Assembly: GCA_035771175.1 (NCBI GenBank)
Contig: CM069597.1
Location: forward strand, 13,675,001-13,739,000
DNA length: 64,000 bases
Origin: Paratinospora sagittata
Taxonomy: Eukaryota; Streptophyta; Magnoliopsida; Ranunculales; Menispermaceae
Reading direction: 5' to 3'
Positions within the stretch are counted from its first letter, which is position 1. Each line of letters begins with the position of its first letter. The translations under genes and the position numbers were made by a program. Below the pieces are notes generated by a model. The model did not search any database. It was given only the letters and a program-made list of their open reading frames with translations, and was not told where the DNA came from. Below, piece after piece: positions 55,101 to 64,000 of the stretch.

Positions 55101-57333
55101 TTCTTGATTTTGCTTCTTGTATGACATTGTATTGATATGAAATGTTTAATTGTAGGCATGCTATGTATATAAAATGCATTGTATTTTATTGATCATTCAT
55201 AAAAGATTTTGGAATATCATTTCGTTAGGAATTAGTCCTGGATGAGTGTTATGCATAACCTCATTGTCAGTAGGACTGTCCTAACGAGGATTTTAAATCC
55301 TTGAAATAATTGTGAATTGGGTAATGGGAGGCTGTGGCTACCTTGTAACGACCATACAAGGGTTAGACCCGCTCTATTACCTTGAAGGTGGGAGAATGTG
55401 GATTTTGATGAAAACTCTGCATTGTTTTATTGCACAAGCATAAACTTTATATTGTTGGCATGTATGTTATCTTTGTTGAATAATGTATGTGTATTTCATA
55501 AATGTTTTGAATGACTTTAAATGCCATGTTTCCCTAAATGCATATGATTTTCATATCAAGATATATATTCACCGAGCTTGTTGTGTGCCACTCCATTCCC
55601 TCCAATATTTCAGGTATAGAATCGAAAGAAAAAGGAAAAGCTAGGGAGTGATTGAAACTTGATCCAGATCCCTATCTTGTTTATGTATGTATGCTTGGAG
55701 GAATGACTTATACACATTTTTTTTTGCTATGTATATAATATCACATAGATGGGATGGGTTGTTTGGTAATGGATTATAGTTGAATATGTTGGTTTATGAA
55801 ATACTTGGTGATGATGTATATAATTGTGTGATTAAATGGTGGATAGGATGGTCAGAATAGTTAGATGCATACATGAGATAAATGAATGAATGAGCTGAAT
55901 ATTGTGGATGATTATATATATATATGTATGTATGTATAGGATTTGATTTGTGGTATATCATGGAAAATGTGAGATGTCCAAATTTATGGGGACATGTTGT
56001 CAAAATTTTTTGAAATTCATTGAGGCTAACAGTGTGTTGTATACTGTATACAGGATATGTACAGTATATAGTACACTGTGCCGGTCATGATGTCAGCCTA
56101 CGTCAGGGGCGTCGTGATAATATGGATTTGCTCATGGGTATGACCATTTTAGAATCTAAATTGGCTATGGAATTGGGTTTAAACATGGTTGTTTAACACA
56201 CTTTTGGACTGATTTTAGTGTTGTATAAACCATGTCATATGCAGGGATTGTGGTTGATCTTAGTAACCCAAATAAGCCTATTGGGGATTGAGGTACGTTG
56301 GGGTGATTTGTGGCATTCTAGTGCTTTCTTGTGGTTGAAATTAGATTGGCTAGGTCTAGCCAATCAAGTTGTGAGTGTTTCCTTACTTGTCGATTTCTAT
56401 ACGTGGCATTGTAGTATAAAGTGATTTAAACGCTTATTTAATGTAGTATGCATGATTTAATGATTCACGAAATGTATTTGAGCATAGTCCAGTTGGGTTA
56501 GCAATTGAGTTGTGTTGCATCTCCTAAGCATGGGATTCTTATGGAATTCCATTGGCTGAACGAGGATCCTCAATTGTGGACCTTGTAGAGGGTTCCAATG
56601 GTAGGTGCAGACGGGATATCCTTAGGGATTGTATCCCGGTGACATGCCCGATCCATGGAATTCCTATTAGATAGGGGTAAGAGGTCGATCGGGCTATGGG
56701 TGTCGCGCACTCAGGCTTTTGGATTGACACTTACTTAGGAGGTGTTTCGGATTGCATGTGCATGTTTAGAAAATGATATGCATTGTCTTGATTTTGATTT
56801 TGGCAAGTATGTAATCTTGTATATCACATGATACTTAAACTGCTTTAATGATCTTGCAATGTTTTATTTAAATGCATATATATGTTGCCACTTGTAGAGA
56901 ACATTCACTGAGCTTGTTGTAGCTCACCCCTCATTCTTATCATTTCAGGTTCGGATATGAAGGAAGAGGAAAGCTTAGCTGCAAAGCATTTTCCTGTATT
57001 TTGTTGATGTAGGTGTTTTAGTACTTTTCCACATTTTGATAATTAGTACTGTATAACACCTAATGCTTATACTTAACACTTAGATGGGTTGTATTTATGG
57101 TTAAGTATGATTTTGTATATTTTGGACATTATGGACTTAGGATATTTTTTTTATGGTTGTCATTTTTTGGGAATGTATTATTATATTGATGACCTTGTTT
57201 ATGTCCATGTGTTTGGTGTTGTTTATTGGGATTATGTGTGTGTTATGAGGCTTACGGGATGTCGTGTATATCGATGGAGGATATACCTGGAGTTTTGTGC
57301 CAGTCATGACGTCACAGATAGTGGGTCGTGACA
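52179..57333 (+). repeat. Solo LTR, family G (plus), containing another solo LTR
   Basis: TGTAATGCCCGTACC...GTGGGTCGTGACA with flanks TCCAG (52174-52178) and TCCAA (57334-57338), one mismatch. It disrupts Gypsy-1 between RNase H residues RQRRWLD and LKDYEF. Net length is 2.67 kb without the nested LTR at 53641-56119. Exact TGACGTCA palindromes lie at 52200-52207 and 57307-57314, about 20 bp from each end. Confidence 0.9.
53641..56119 (+). repeat. Solo LTR nested in the G LTR (family J)
   Basis: 2479 bp, TGTAACATCCCGTAC...GGGGCGTCGTGATA, with a perfect duplication ATATG at 53636-53640 and 56120-56124. The sequence on either side is continuous when compared with the G LTR at 61690. The final CA is mutated to TA. 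No coding region. Direction follows the TGTAACATCCC start and is tentative. Confidence 0.88.
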
Positions 57334-57338
57334 TCCAA

Positions 57339-58196
57339 CCATCTTCTTTGCCTCATATTCAACTCTTTCTGATCAAACATGTATTTCAAACTCTTATGAT
57401 CAGAACATAATGAGAACTTTTCACCGTAGAGATAATGCCTCCACAGTTTCAATGCAAAGACAATCGCAGGTAGTTCCAAATCATGCACAGGGCAATTCTT
57501 CTCATGCACCTTTAACTGTCTAGATGCATAAGCTACCATTCTACCCTCTTGCATCAATACACAACCCAATCTGGAATGCGATGCATTTGTATAGATCACC
57601 AACTCTTTTTCAGGCTTGGAAGTATTTACTTGTGCAATAGTCAACTTTCTCTTCAGCTCTATGAATGCCTTTTCACAAGCTACAGTCCACACAAACAGTA
57701 CGTTCTTTTGAGTCAGCTTCGTAATTGGTACAACTAATTTGGAAAAGCCTTCCACAAACTTTCGGTAATAATTCGCTAAACGTAGAAAACTTTGAATTTA
57801 TGTCACTGTGGTCGATGTTGGCCAATTTATGATTGCCTTCACCCTAGCAAAATCAACATATATCCTCTTTGCACTAACCACATGACCTAGAAATTTAACT
57901 TCATTTATCCAAAACTCACATTTACCGAGCTTGGCATATAGCCTATGCTCTCTTTGTGTCTGCAGTGTAATCCTGAGGTGTTGTTCATGCTCCTCTCAGG
58001 TCTTGGAATAAATGAGGATGTCCTCAATGAAAACTATAATAAACTGATCCAGCTATGGCTTAAATACACTCTGCATCAAGTGCATAAACATGGCAGGTGC
58101 ATTGGTTAAACCAAATGGCATCACAATTCATAATGTCCATATCTTGTCCGGAATGCAATTTTTGGTATATCCTCTTCCCGAATCCTCAACTGATGG
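57339..58196 (-). pseudogene. Gypsy-1 reverse transcriptase C-terminal part and RNase H
   Basis: Minus strand: QLRIREEDIPKIAFRTRYGH, VMPFGLTNAPAMFM, the RT active-site region FIIVFIEDILIYSKT, in which the expected F-I-D-D reads F-I-E-D, then ANYYRKFVEGFSKLVVPITK, RNase H with NASHSRLGCVLMQEGRMVAY, LKVHEKNCPVHDLELPAIVF and DHKSLKYMFDQKELNMRQRR. Stops occur before and within the frame. Confidence 0.88.
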
Positions 58197-58917
58197 TGTC
58201 ACACTTGGGTTGCACACAGTGCCCCCTACCCAGGGTGATGAGTACCCCCGCAGGGCATACTCCAGCAATTATGGAACCATAATATTGTTCCATCCCAGTA
58301 CATAGTCCACTCAACAGTGTCTAGTACCCCCGGGATCATTTGTCCACACTGTTCATCATGAATAGTACAGGGCCTCCCCCAGATTCGAACCTCAAACCTC
58401 AAACCTCATATAGGTTGATTTCGCAATCCGAGTAATCACTGAGCCAACCCTTTACTATTCATGATGAATAGTATGGACAAATGATCCCGGGGGTACTAGA
58501 CACTGTTGAATGGGTTGTGTACTAGGATGGGACAATATTATGGTTCCATAATGGCTGGAGTATGCCCTGCGGGGGTACTCATCAGCCTGGGTAGGGGCAC
58601 TGTGTGCAACCCAGGTGTGACAAAAATGCTTTATGTATACATAAGGCCTTTTTGTCACACCCCGCAGATGTGATGAGTACCCCCTCAGGGCATACTCCAA
58701 CCATTATGGAACCATAATATTGTCCTATCCCGGTACAACCCGCCACACGAGGACGTCTCGTACCCGAGATCATTTGTCCATACTATTCATGAATAGAGTA
58801 GGGCCTCCCCCGGATTCGAACCTCAAACCTCATATAGGTTGATTTCGCAATCCGAGTAACCACTGAGCTGGGCTACGCTCGAGTAGGAGGTACCCATCAC
58901 ATCCCCGGGGTGTGACA
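58197..58917. mobile_element. 721-bp composite palindromic insertion, TGTCACAC family
   Basis: Flanked by a perfect 5-bp duplication, GATGG (58192-58196 and 58918-58922). It starts TGTCACACTT and ends GGGTGTGACA. It contains a foldback part (58197-58622, ends inverted: TGTCACAC(T)TGGGTTGCAC against GTGCAACCCAGGTGTGACA), a 30-bp spacer with a near-perfect palindrome (GCTTTATGTATACATAAGGC, 58628-58647), and a 265-bp unit (58653-58917). It interrupts the Gypsy-1 RT between RLGYH and QLRIRE. Confidence 0.82.
58653..58917 (-). repeat. 265-bp TIR unit with tRNA-like pol III boxes
   Basis: Ends are inverted repeats: TGTCACACCCC, 3 nt, GATGTGATG, 1 nt, GTACC on the left matches the complement of the right end. 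The minus strand carries CAGCTCAGTGG (A-box-like, complement at 58860-58870) and GGTTCGAATCC (perfect B box, complement at 58812-58822), 37 bp apart as in a tRNA. The same segment recurs in the foldback part (B box complement at about 58380-58391). Confidence 0.75.
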
Positions 58918-58922
58918 GATGG

Positions 58923-59384
58923 TACCCTAGTCGAAGATCAATCTTGGAAAAGAATTTAGCCCCATTTAGTTGATTAAACAAATCATCAATACATGGTAGA
59001 GGATACTTATTATTTATAGTCACCTTGTTCAACTGACGGTAGTCTATACACAGACGTAGACTACCATTTTTCTTTTTCACAAACGATATGGGTGCTCCCC
59101 ATGGTGATATACTGGGTGAAATAAACCCTTTTTCCATCAACTCATCAAGCTGCACCTGGAGGAATAGAGATAGCTCTAGTGTTAGGTATCATTTCAATAA
59201 TGAAGTCTATATCCCATTTTGGTGGTAATCCCGGTAAATCATCAGGAAATATATGCGGACACCCACACATTACAAGAATTTCAGACAACTGAACACTCTG
59301 ATTCATCTCTCCCTCTGGCTTTATACTAGCCAACATTTTCATTTCCTTATCTGGAACCAGCCTACCTCTTCTAGGTGGTTTAGA
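58923..59384 (-). pseudogene. Gypsy-1 reverse transcriptase N-terminal part and protease-RT linker
   Basis: Minus strand: [79 protein letters not shown], then [16 protein letters not shown], the first RT motifs including the catalytic Asp of [10 protein letters not shown] frame break separates linker and RT near 59150. Confidence 0.9.
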
Positions 59385-60781
59385 TGTGATAATTTGATAT
59401 TTAGACATGTTTTAGGGTATGTTTTAGGTATATTTTAGGACATTTCATGCATTAGTTTGATTTTTTTATGTTAGTTCTGATGCACTTGTTAGTTTAGGAA
59501 TAAATTAGTTTTTATGCTTAAAGTCAGTTTTTAATTTTATAAGTTGATAGATTTGATTATTTAAATATGTTACTAATTAGATTTGCTTTGTTTTGTAGGT
59601 GTTTAGATGTGTTGACTATGGATTTGGATGATAAAAACATGTACAAGAAGATACAATAAAAAACCATAAAGAATACAAGTCGAAACGGGAGCAAAAAATT
59701 GCTAAGTCCACAAAAGTCCTCCACAAAAAGGGGTTTTGGGTGCCACGGCGCCATGATGGTGAAAGAGAAAAAGGAAGAGGAGTGTTCTGGGCGTCGTGGT
59801 GCCAGAGAATGGCGCCGCAGTGCCGTTGGGTTGCCAGTTTGTGATTTTTGCAATTTTTTTTAGTGCTCCACTCTCTAATATTGATTTCTTACGAATTGGG
59901 AGCACATAATATATCAAAATTTAGGGTTTTTGGAGGATAATACACTGGAGAAAAGAAGGAGATGGGTAGGAGTGAAGGAACGTGAAGAAATCTTCACTAG
60001 AGAAAAGAGAGAAATCTACAAGTTCCAGGAGCCTAGTTTGATTTTAATGTTTAATATCATGCCCTTATTCATGTATTTAGTTTCCTTATTCCAAGTGATG
60101 AACTAAATCTTTATCTAGAGAGGAAATGGATCCTAAACTAGTGATTATGGTTTTATTTTAGGTTTTGTTTATTATCAAAGATATTTTCTTAAGTTTATTC
60201 ATGTTTCTCCATGTTTAATGCCTTTAATCTTTTGGCCACTAATTAATTGATCCTAAACTTGGGAGGCGGCATTCGAGAGAGGGTTTCCTAGGTTGGAAGA
60301 AGGGATTCATGACCTGAGATTTTCGTAGAATCGAGAGATTTACGATACCTCTTGAAGTTGTAGGAAAATCACAAGGTTTAATGGGTTGTTGAGAATACGG
60401 GTTTTATCGAGAAATCGAATCTTATTCTTGATAATACGTTCTAATTTGAAACTCGAGAGAGAGAATTAGAGACTTGAGGATTTTGACTTATAGACTAGAA
60501 AATGAATTTGATAATAATCATGTCTAAATTACATAATTGATAGTTGGGTGAAATTGATTCTCTAGATTTTCTCATATATTGATATTTTTCATAGTTATTT
60601 TTTTTTATTAAATTAATCTACTACTTATATACGTGAAATCCTACAATTTGAATTGCTAGATAAAGTTAAAGATTAGTGAACACGGTAATTGGTAAGGTAA
60701 ACAATCCCAGAGGACAACAACCTGATTTTCATCGGTTATTACTATTTATTAACACTGCACACTAGCGATTTTCACGTAACA
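59385..60781 (+). repeat. 5' LTR of the Athila/Tat-like element
   Basis: About 1.4 kb, starting TGTGATAATTTGATATT (start could be 59385 or 59387) and ending CACGTAACA just before the primer site. No open frame of note. Confidence 0.75.
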
Positions 60782-60787
60782 AGTGTT

Positions 60788-60805
60788 TGGCGCCGCTGCC
60801 GGGGA
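60788..60805 (+). other. Primer binding site, tRNA-Asp type
   Basis: TGGCGCCGCTGCCGGGGA differs in one base from the complement of the 3' end of plant tRNA-Asp, the primer typical of Athila/Tat-like elements. Confidence 0.88.
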
Positions 60806-60925
60806 TTGTTTCATCTTATTTTCATCAATATCGTTAGTAATTTGATTTTGATTTTAATTTAGTATTTTTTGAAATTTTTTCTGAATTCATTTCTTTGTTT
60901 TTGCTTTGAAGGTTGATCGAAGTGT

Positions 60926-61300
60926 ATGAGACGATCTAGAAGTGTTGAATTAGTACATTTGGATCCTGAGATTGAGCGCACTTTGGGAGAAAGAAAAAAA
61001 GAAAGAAGAGTGGAATAAGAGGCAATGGAACCTGAGAATAATCAATTGCTACTTCGGTGATAACTACTCCGAGATAGTGAGAGCACCCATAACTGCAAAC
61101 AATTTTGAGTTGAAGCCGACGTTAATCACAATGGTTCAACAACATCAGGACAGGGGCTCTCCAATAGAAGATCTGATGATTCTTATAAAATCTTTCTTGG
61201 AGAAGTGTGATACGGTCAAGATAAATGATGTGGTTGAAAAGGTGATTCGATAGAGATTGTTCCCATTTTCTTTGAGGGACAAGGCCATGGCTGTTGAATC
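60926..61300 (+). pseudogene. Athila/Tat-like gag N-terminal fragment
   Basis: From ATG 60926: MRRSRSVELVHLDPEIERTL, a stop, then (60972-61253 in shifted frame) YSEIVRAPITANNFELKPTL, MVQQHQ, SPIEDLMILIKSFLEKCDTV, KINDV and, after a stop, RLFPFSLRDKAMA. The order matches the gag N-terminus of Athila/Tat elements. Broken by several stops and frameshifts. Confidence 0.82.
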
Positions 61301-61324
61301 AATTATCTTCACGTCTCTTAAGAA

Positions 61325-61689
61325 TATCTCCCTAATATGAAAGATATTTTGATGATTACAAACCACATTCTGTCAATGATATTATTGCACATATGAAATA
61401 TCTAATCTTACTTGAAGGTTTCAAAGAATCAATGATGCACGGCGAACGTATTAAAGATCTTCTTGAAGACCATGATCATTTGAAGATGTTCAGTTGTTAA
61501 TTAGATTATGATAGATTGTAGGACCTTTTATGTCATATGATTCAGCGATATGTATGCCTGCATGTTTTAATTAATCGTTTGCATATTCGATTTAATCCGA
61601 TTACATTATATTTTATTGAGCTTTAATTGAGAAATAAAAAACCGCTTTTATAAATTCTTTCAGGACACTAATGTTTTAAGCAACGCCCT
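61325..61689 (+). repeat. Diverged family S LTR fragment
   Basis: Resembles the first half of the plus-strand S LTR (ATATTTTGATGATTACAAAC; TGCATGTTTTAATTAATCG; TTCTTTCAGGACACTAATG ... AGCAACGCCCT). It stops at the start of the hairpin array, where a G LTR begins. Confidence 0.6.
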
Positions 61690-64000
61690 TGTAACGCTTG
61701 TACCTTAGGATGGCGTCATTTTGACCCGTACACTTGTATGTATACATATATGATGCTCGAAGAGCGTTGGTTCGAGTGTCTTTACATGATTTTACGTCGT
61801 TTAGAGTGTGCGTGAAGTTTCGGAATGATCAGAGACCCGTTCGACGTCGAAACATGTCAAAAATGGTGTTTTGGTTCAGTGGAGCTCGCTCCATGGAGGA
61901 AGAAATTTCTGTCACCAATTACGTCAATGGCATGAACTCCTAGATCGGTAGTCCAATTGAGCTGAAACTTTGTCAGATTATTCTTCTCTGATAGATCTTT
62001 ATTATGAACGGGGAAGATCTTGATCGGAGTTGTCTACTTTGAGGCATAAGACTCCAAACATTATTTCTCGGATTTGTGAATTTTCTTGCACAGTTTTGAT
62101 GAAACGGTTGGATCTTGCAATCCCACCATTGGATTGAGTTGAAATTTTACCAGATGTTAAATTGGTGAGTATTTTGCAAGAAATTGATTATCTAAGTGAA
62201 AGTAATTGCAGCAGGAAAACTGTTTCTTTTATTAAAATGTATTTTTTTAAGTGTGGGCCCAAAATGCCACTTAACCTATTTATAAGCAATTGAGACATGA
62301 TTTCTCTCATTTTTCACTTCCAAAAGAGGCTAAGGAGCTTGGAGAAGATGAAAGGAAGGGGAGAGGAGAAAAGGAAGGGAAAAGTTGGGGTTTTGGATGC
62401 ATTCTTGCTCAAGAATCCCCAAGGTAATTATTTCTTCCTCATTCTTTCTCATTTTTCTTCCTTCTATCACTTTCATTCATGTATGCAAGCTTGCTTTTAA
62501 CCTAATGGGTGTTTTGCACTCATGAATCCCGGAATTTAAGGAGGGTGGTGGAAAATACATTTTGGAATTAGGTCTTGCATTTGAGATATGTTAATCTAGA
62601 GGATGTTGGGAGTCCATAAATGGTGAAACCCCCAATTTCTAACAAGAAATTGGTAGGGTTATAGGTATTTGACCTAAACTAAGATTTTGGACTTAGGGTT
62701 TCCTATTCAATTTGCATGTGATTTATGTTGAATACATGGGTAAATGTGGATGTATAGTAGTCCAATTTACTGATTTTGATTAGTGGATAACCCTAGTGTA
62801 ATGTAATTTTGGCCTAGGCCATGTAATTTGGAGATTTTGACTTAGACTTAAGTCAATTGATGAAATTGACTTGATAAATAGTCTAATTGACCCTAATTAT
62901 GATTGAATACCTTGTATTATAGTGGTTGGATCATGGGGATCAACCTATTGCATTCAGTTGGGTTATGTATGGTTTAATTTGATTTTAAATGGTTGAATTG
63001 AGCAATATGGGATTGGCTCATGTGTATAATCATTTTAGAATCTTAATTGGCTATGGAATTGGGTTTGATCATGGTTGTTTGACACACTAGTGGACTGATT
63101 TTCAGTAATGTATAAACCATGTTTCACGCAAGGATTTTGGTTGATTTAAATAACCCAAATAGGTCAACTGGGGATTGAGGTGCTTGGGGTGATTGTGGTC
63201 ATTCTAGTGCTCTCTTGTGGATTGGATTGGATTGGCTAAGTCTAGCCAATCAAGTTGTGAGTGTTTCCTTACTTGGTTTCTATATGTGGCATTGTAGTAT
63301 AAAAATGTTTTAAATGCTTATCTATTGTAGTATGCATGATTTAATGTCTCATGAAATGTATTTGAGCATAGTCTAATAGGGTTAGCAATTGGGTAGAGTC
63401 TTCTTGTTGAGATTTTCTCCGGGGAATCTTGCAAGTCTCGTGGTAATCCCTAATTGTGGACCTGACAGAGGATTTCTATGGGTTGTGTATGTTAGGATTC
63501 GCCCAGACATGGTACTTGTCTTGGTAGGTGGATCCTATGGTTCATACAATCCTAGGAATTCTAATAGAATACGGGTAAGAGGTTGATAGGGAGATGGGTG
63601 TCGCGCACCCAGGCTCTTGTATTGATTCTTATTCAGGAGGTGTTAAGATTTCATGAGCATGTTTATAAATGCTATGCATTGTCTTGTATATGACATGATG
63701 CATTATATTGAGCATGTATGCAATCTTATTTGTATCCATGATATTTAAATGGTTTTAATGATCTTGCAATGTTTTACATAAATGCACATATATGTTGCCA
63801 CTTGTAGAAAACATTCATTGAGCTTGTTGTAGCTCACTCCTCACTCTTATCCTTTCAGGTTCGGATAGGAAGGGGAAGGGAAAAACTTGGTTGCGAGCAT
63901 TTTTCCTACGCTTTTGTGACGTAGGTGTTTAATACTTTTCTGCATTTATTTTGATAAATTGTTCTATGTAACACCTAATGCTTATACTTAACATATAGAT
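61690..64000 (+). repeat. Family G LTR, running off the window
   Basis: Starts TGTAACGCTTGTACCTTAGG and follows the plus-strand G LTR at 52179 to the window end, including ATCAAGTTGTGAGTGTTTCC and the right-hand region that matches 56800-57080. It lacks the nested LTR of that copy. No coding region within the window. Confidence 0.85.

Larger units (their letters stand above)
44059..59384 (-). mobile_element. Chromovirus-like Ty3/gypsy element Gypsy-1, heavily nested
   Basis: Minus-strand element read from 59384 down: protease-RT linker, RT, RNase H, integrase, chromodomain-like end, purine tract, 3' LTR (44059-45443). Its coding parts are separated by five insertions (45685-47855, 48587-51417, 52179-57333 containing 53641-56119, and 58197-58917). 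The 5' end is removed or hidden by the Athila-like LTR at 59385. It lies inside the gag/protease of Gypsy-2. Confidence 0.82.
59385..61324 (+). mobile_element. Athila/Tat-like Ty3/gypsy element, 5' part
   Basis: An LTR (59385-60781), primer site (60788-60805), leader and gag start (60926 on) in + orientation. The gag merges at about 61300 into S-like sequence, so the rest is deleted or displaced. It adjoins Gypsy-1 with no second flank visible, so no duplication can be checked. Confidence 0.78.

Noticed and set aside
58800..58880. tRNA gene on the minus strand
   Set aside because: The box spacing is tRNA-like, but flanking arms do not form an acceptor stem I can see, and the sequence is part of a repeated unit.

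Overview
This window is nuclear DNA of a flowering plant. The only host gene recognised is the 3' half of an organellar-type valyl-tRNA synthetase gene on the + strand: eight exons between 2509 and 22614, ending in a normal stop codon. Almost everything else is transposable elements, most decayed and many nested. Nothing points to a prokaryote. No CRISPR array, operon or rRNA gene is visible, and I cannot name the species from sequence alone.

1-22.6 kb. A decayed Ty3/gypsy remnant (1-1860) lies upstream of the first visible exon. Intron 3 of the synthetase is 13.9 kb. It holds a 5'-truncated LINE (6317-10951, - strand, 14-bp target-site duplication), which was hit by a small LTR element (8218-10133), whose left LTR was in turn hit by a tRNA-derived SINE (8495-8805). 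Beside it is a complete but stop-riddled Ty1/copia element (11175-16717, TSD GCTTC). A second SINE-like retroposon lies in intron 5, and intron 6 is of the GC-AG type. All joined exons stay in frame, so the gene looks intact in the part seen.

23.6-41.2 kb. A Mutator-like transposon (MULE) appears to carry two convergent genes: a + strand transposase fused to an OTU-like cysteine protease domain, and a - strand plant mobile domain (PMD) gene. It is split by a solo LTR (26800-28629, TSD ATAGT). A 2.9-kb solo LTR (family S, - strand) also sits at the PMD start codon. A second S solo LTR in the opposite orientation lies inside the first (TSD GGAAC), and an internally deleted gypsy element (family G) lies inside the second.

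41.2-64 kb. Layers of Ty3/gypsy chromovirus-like elements. The gag of one element (+) is broken by another (-, 44059-59384). The latter's pol is broken by two G solo LTRs (one containing a third solo LTR), one S solo LTR and a 721-bp palindromic insertion with tRNA-like promoter boxes. At its right end it is cut by an Athila/Tat-like element (LTR, tRNA-Asp type primer site, gag start). An S-like fragment and a G LTR running off the window follow.

The most unusual structures are a phased array of short hairpins in every S LTR, the MULE that combines transposase, OTU and PMD, the palindromic TGTCACAC insertion with pol III-like boxes, and TGACGTCA palindromes about 20 bp inside the ends of G-type LTRs. 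Coordinates with a stated TSD were read base by base. Other element limits are approximate.
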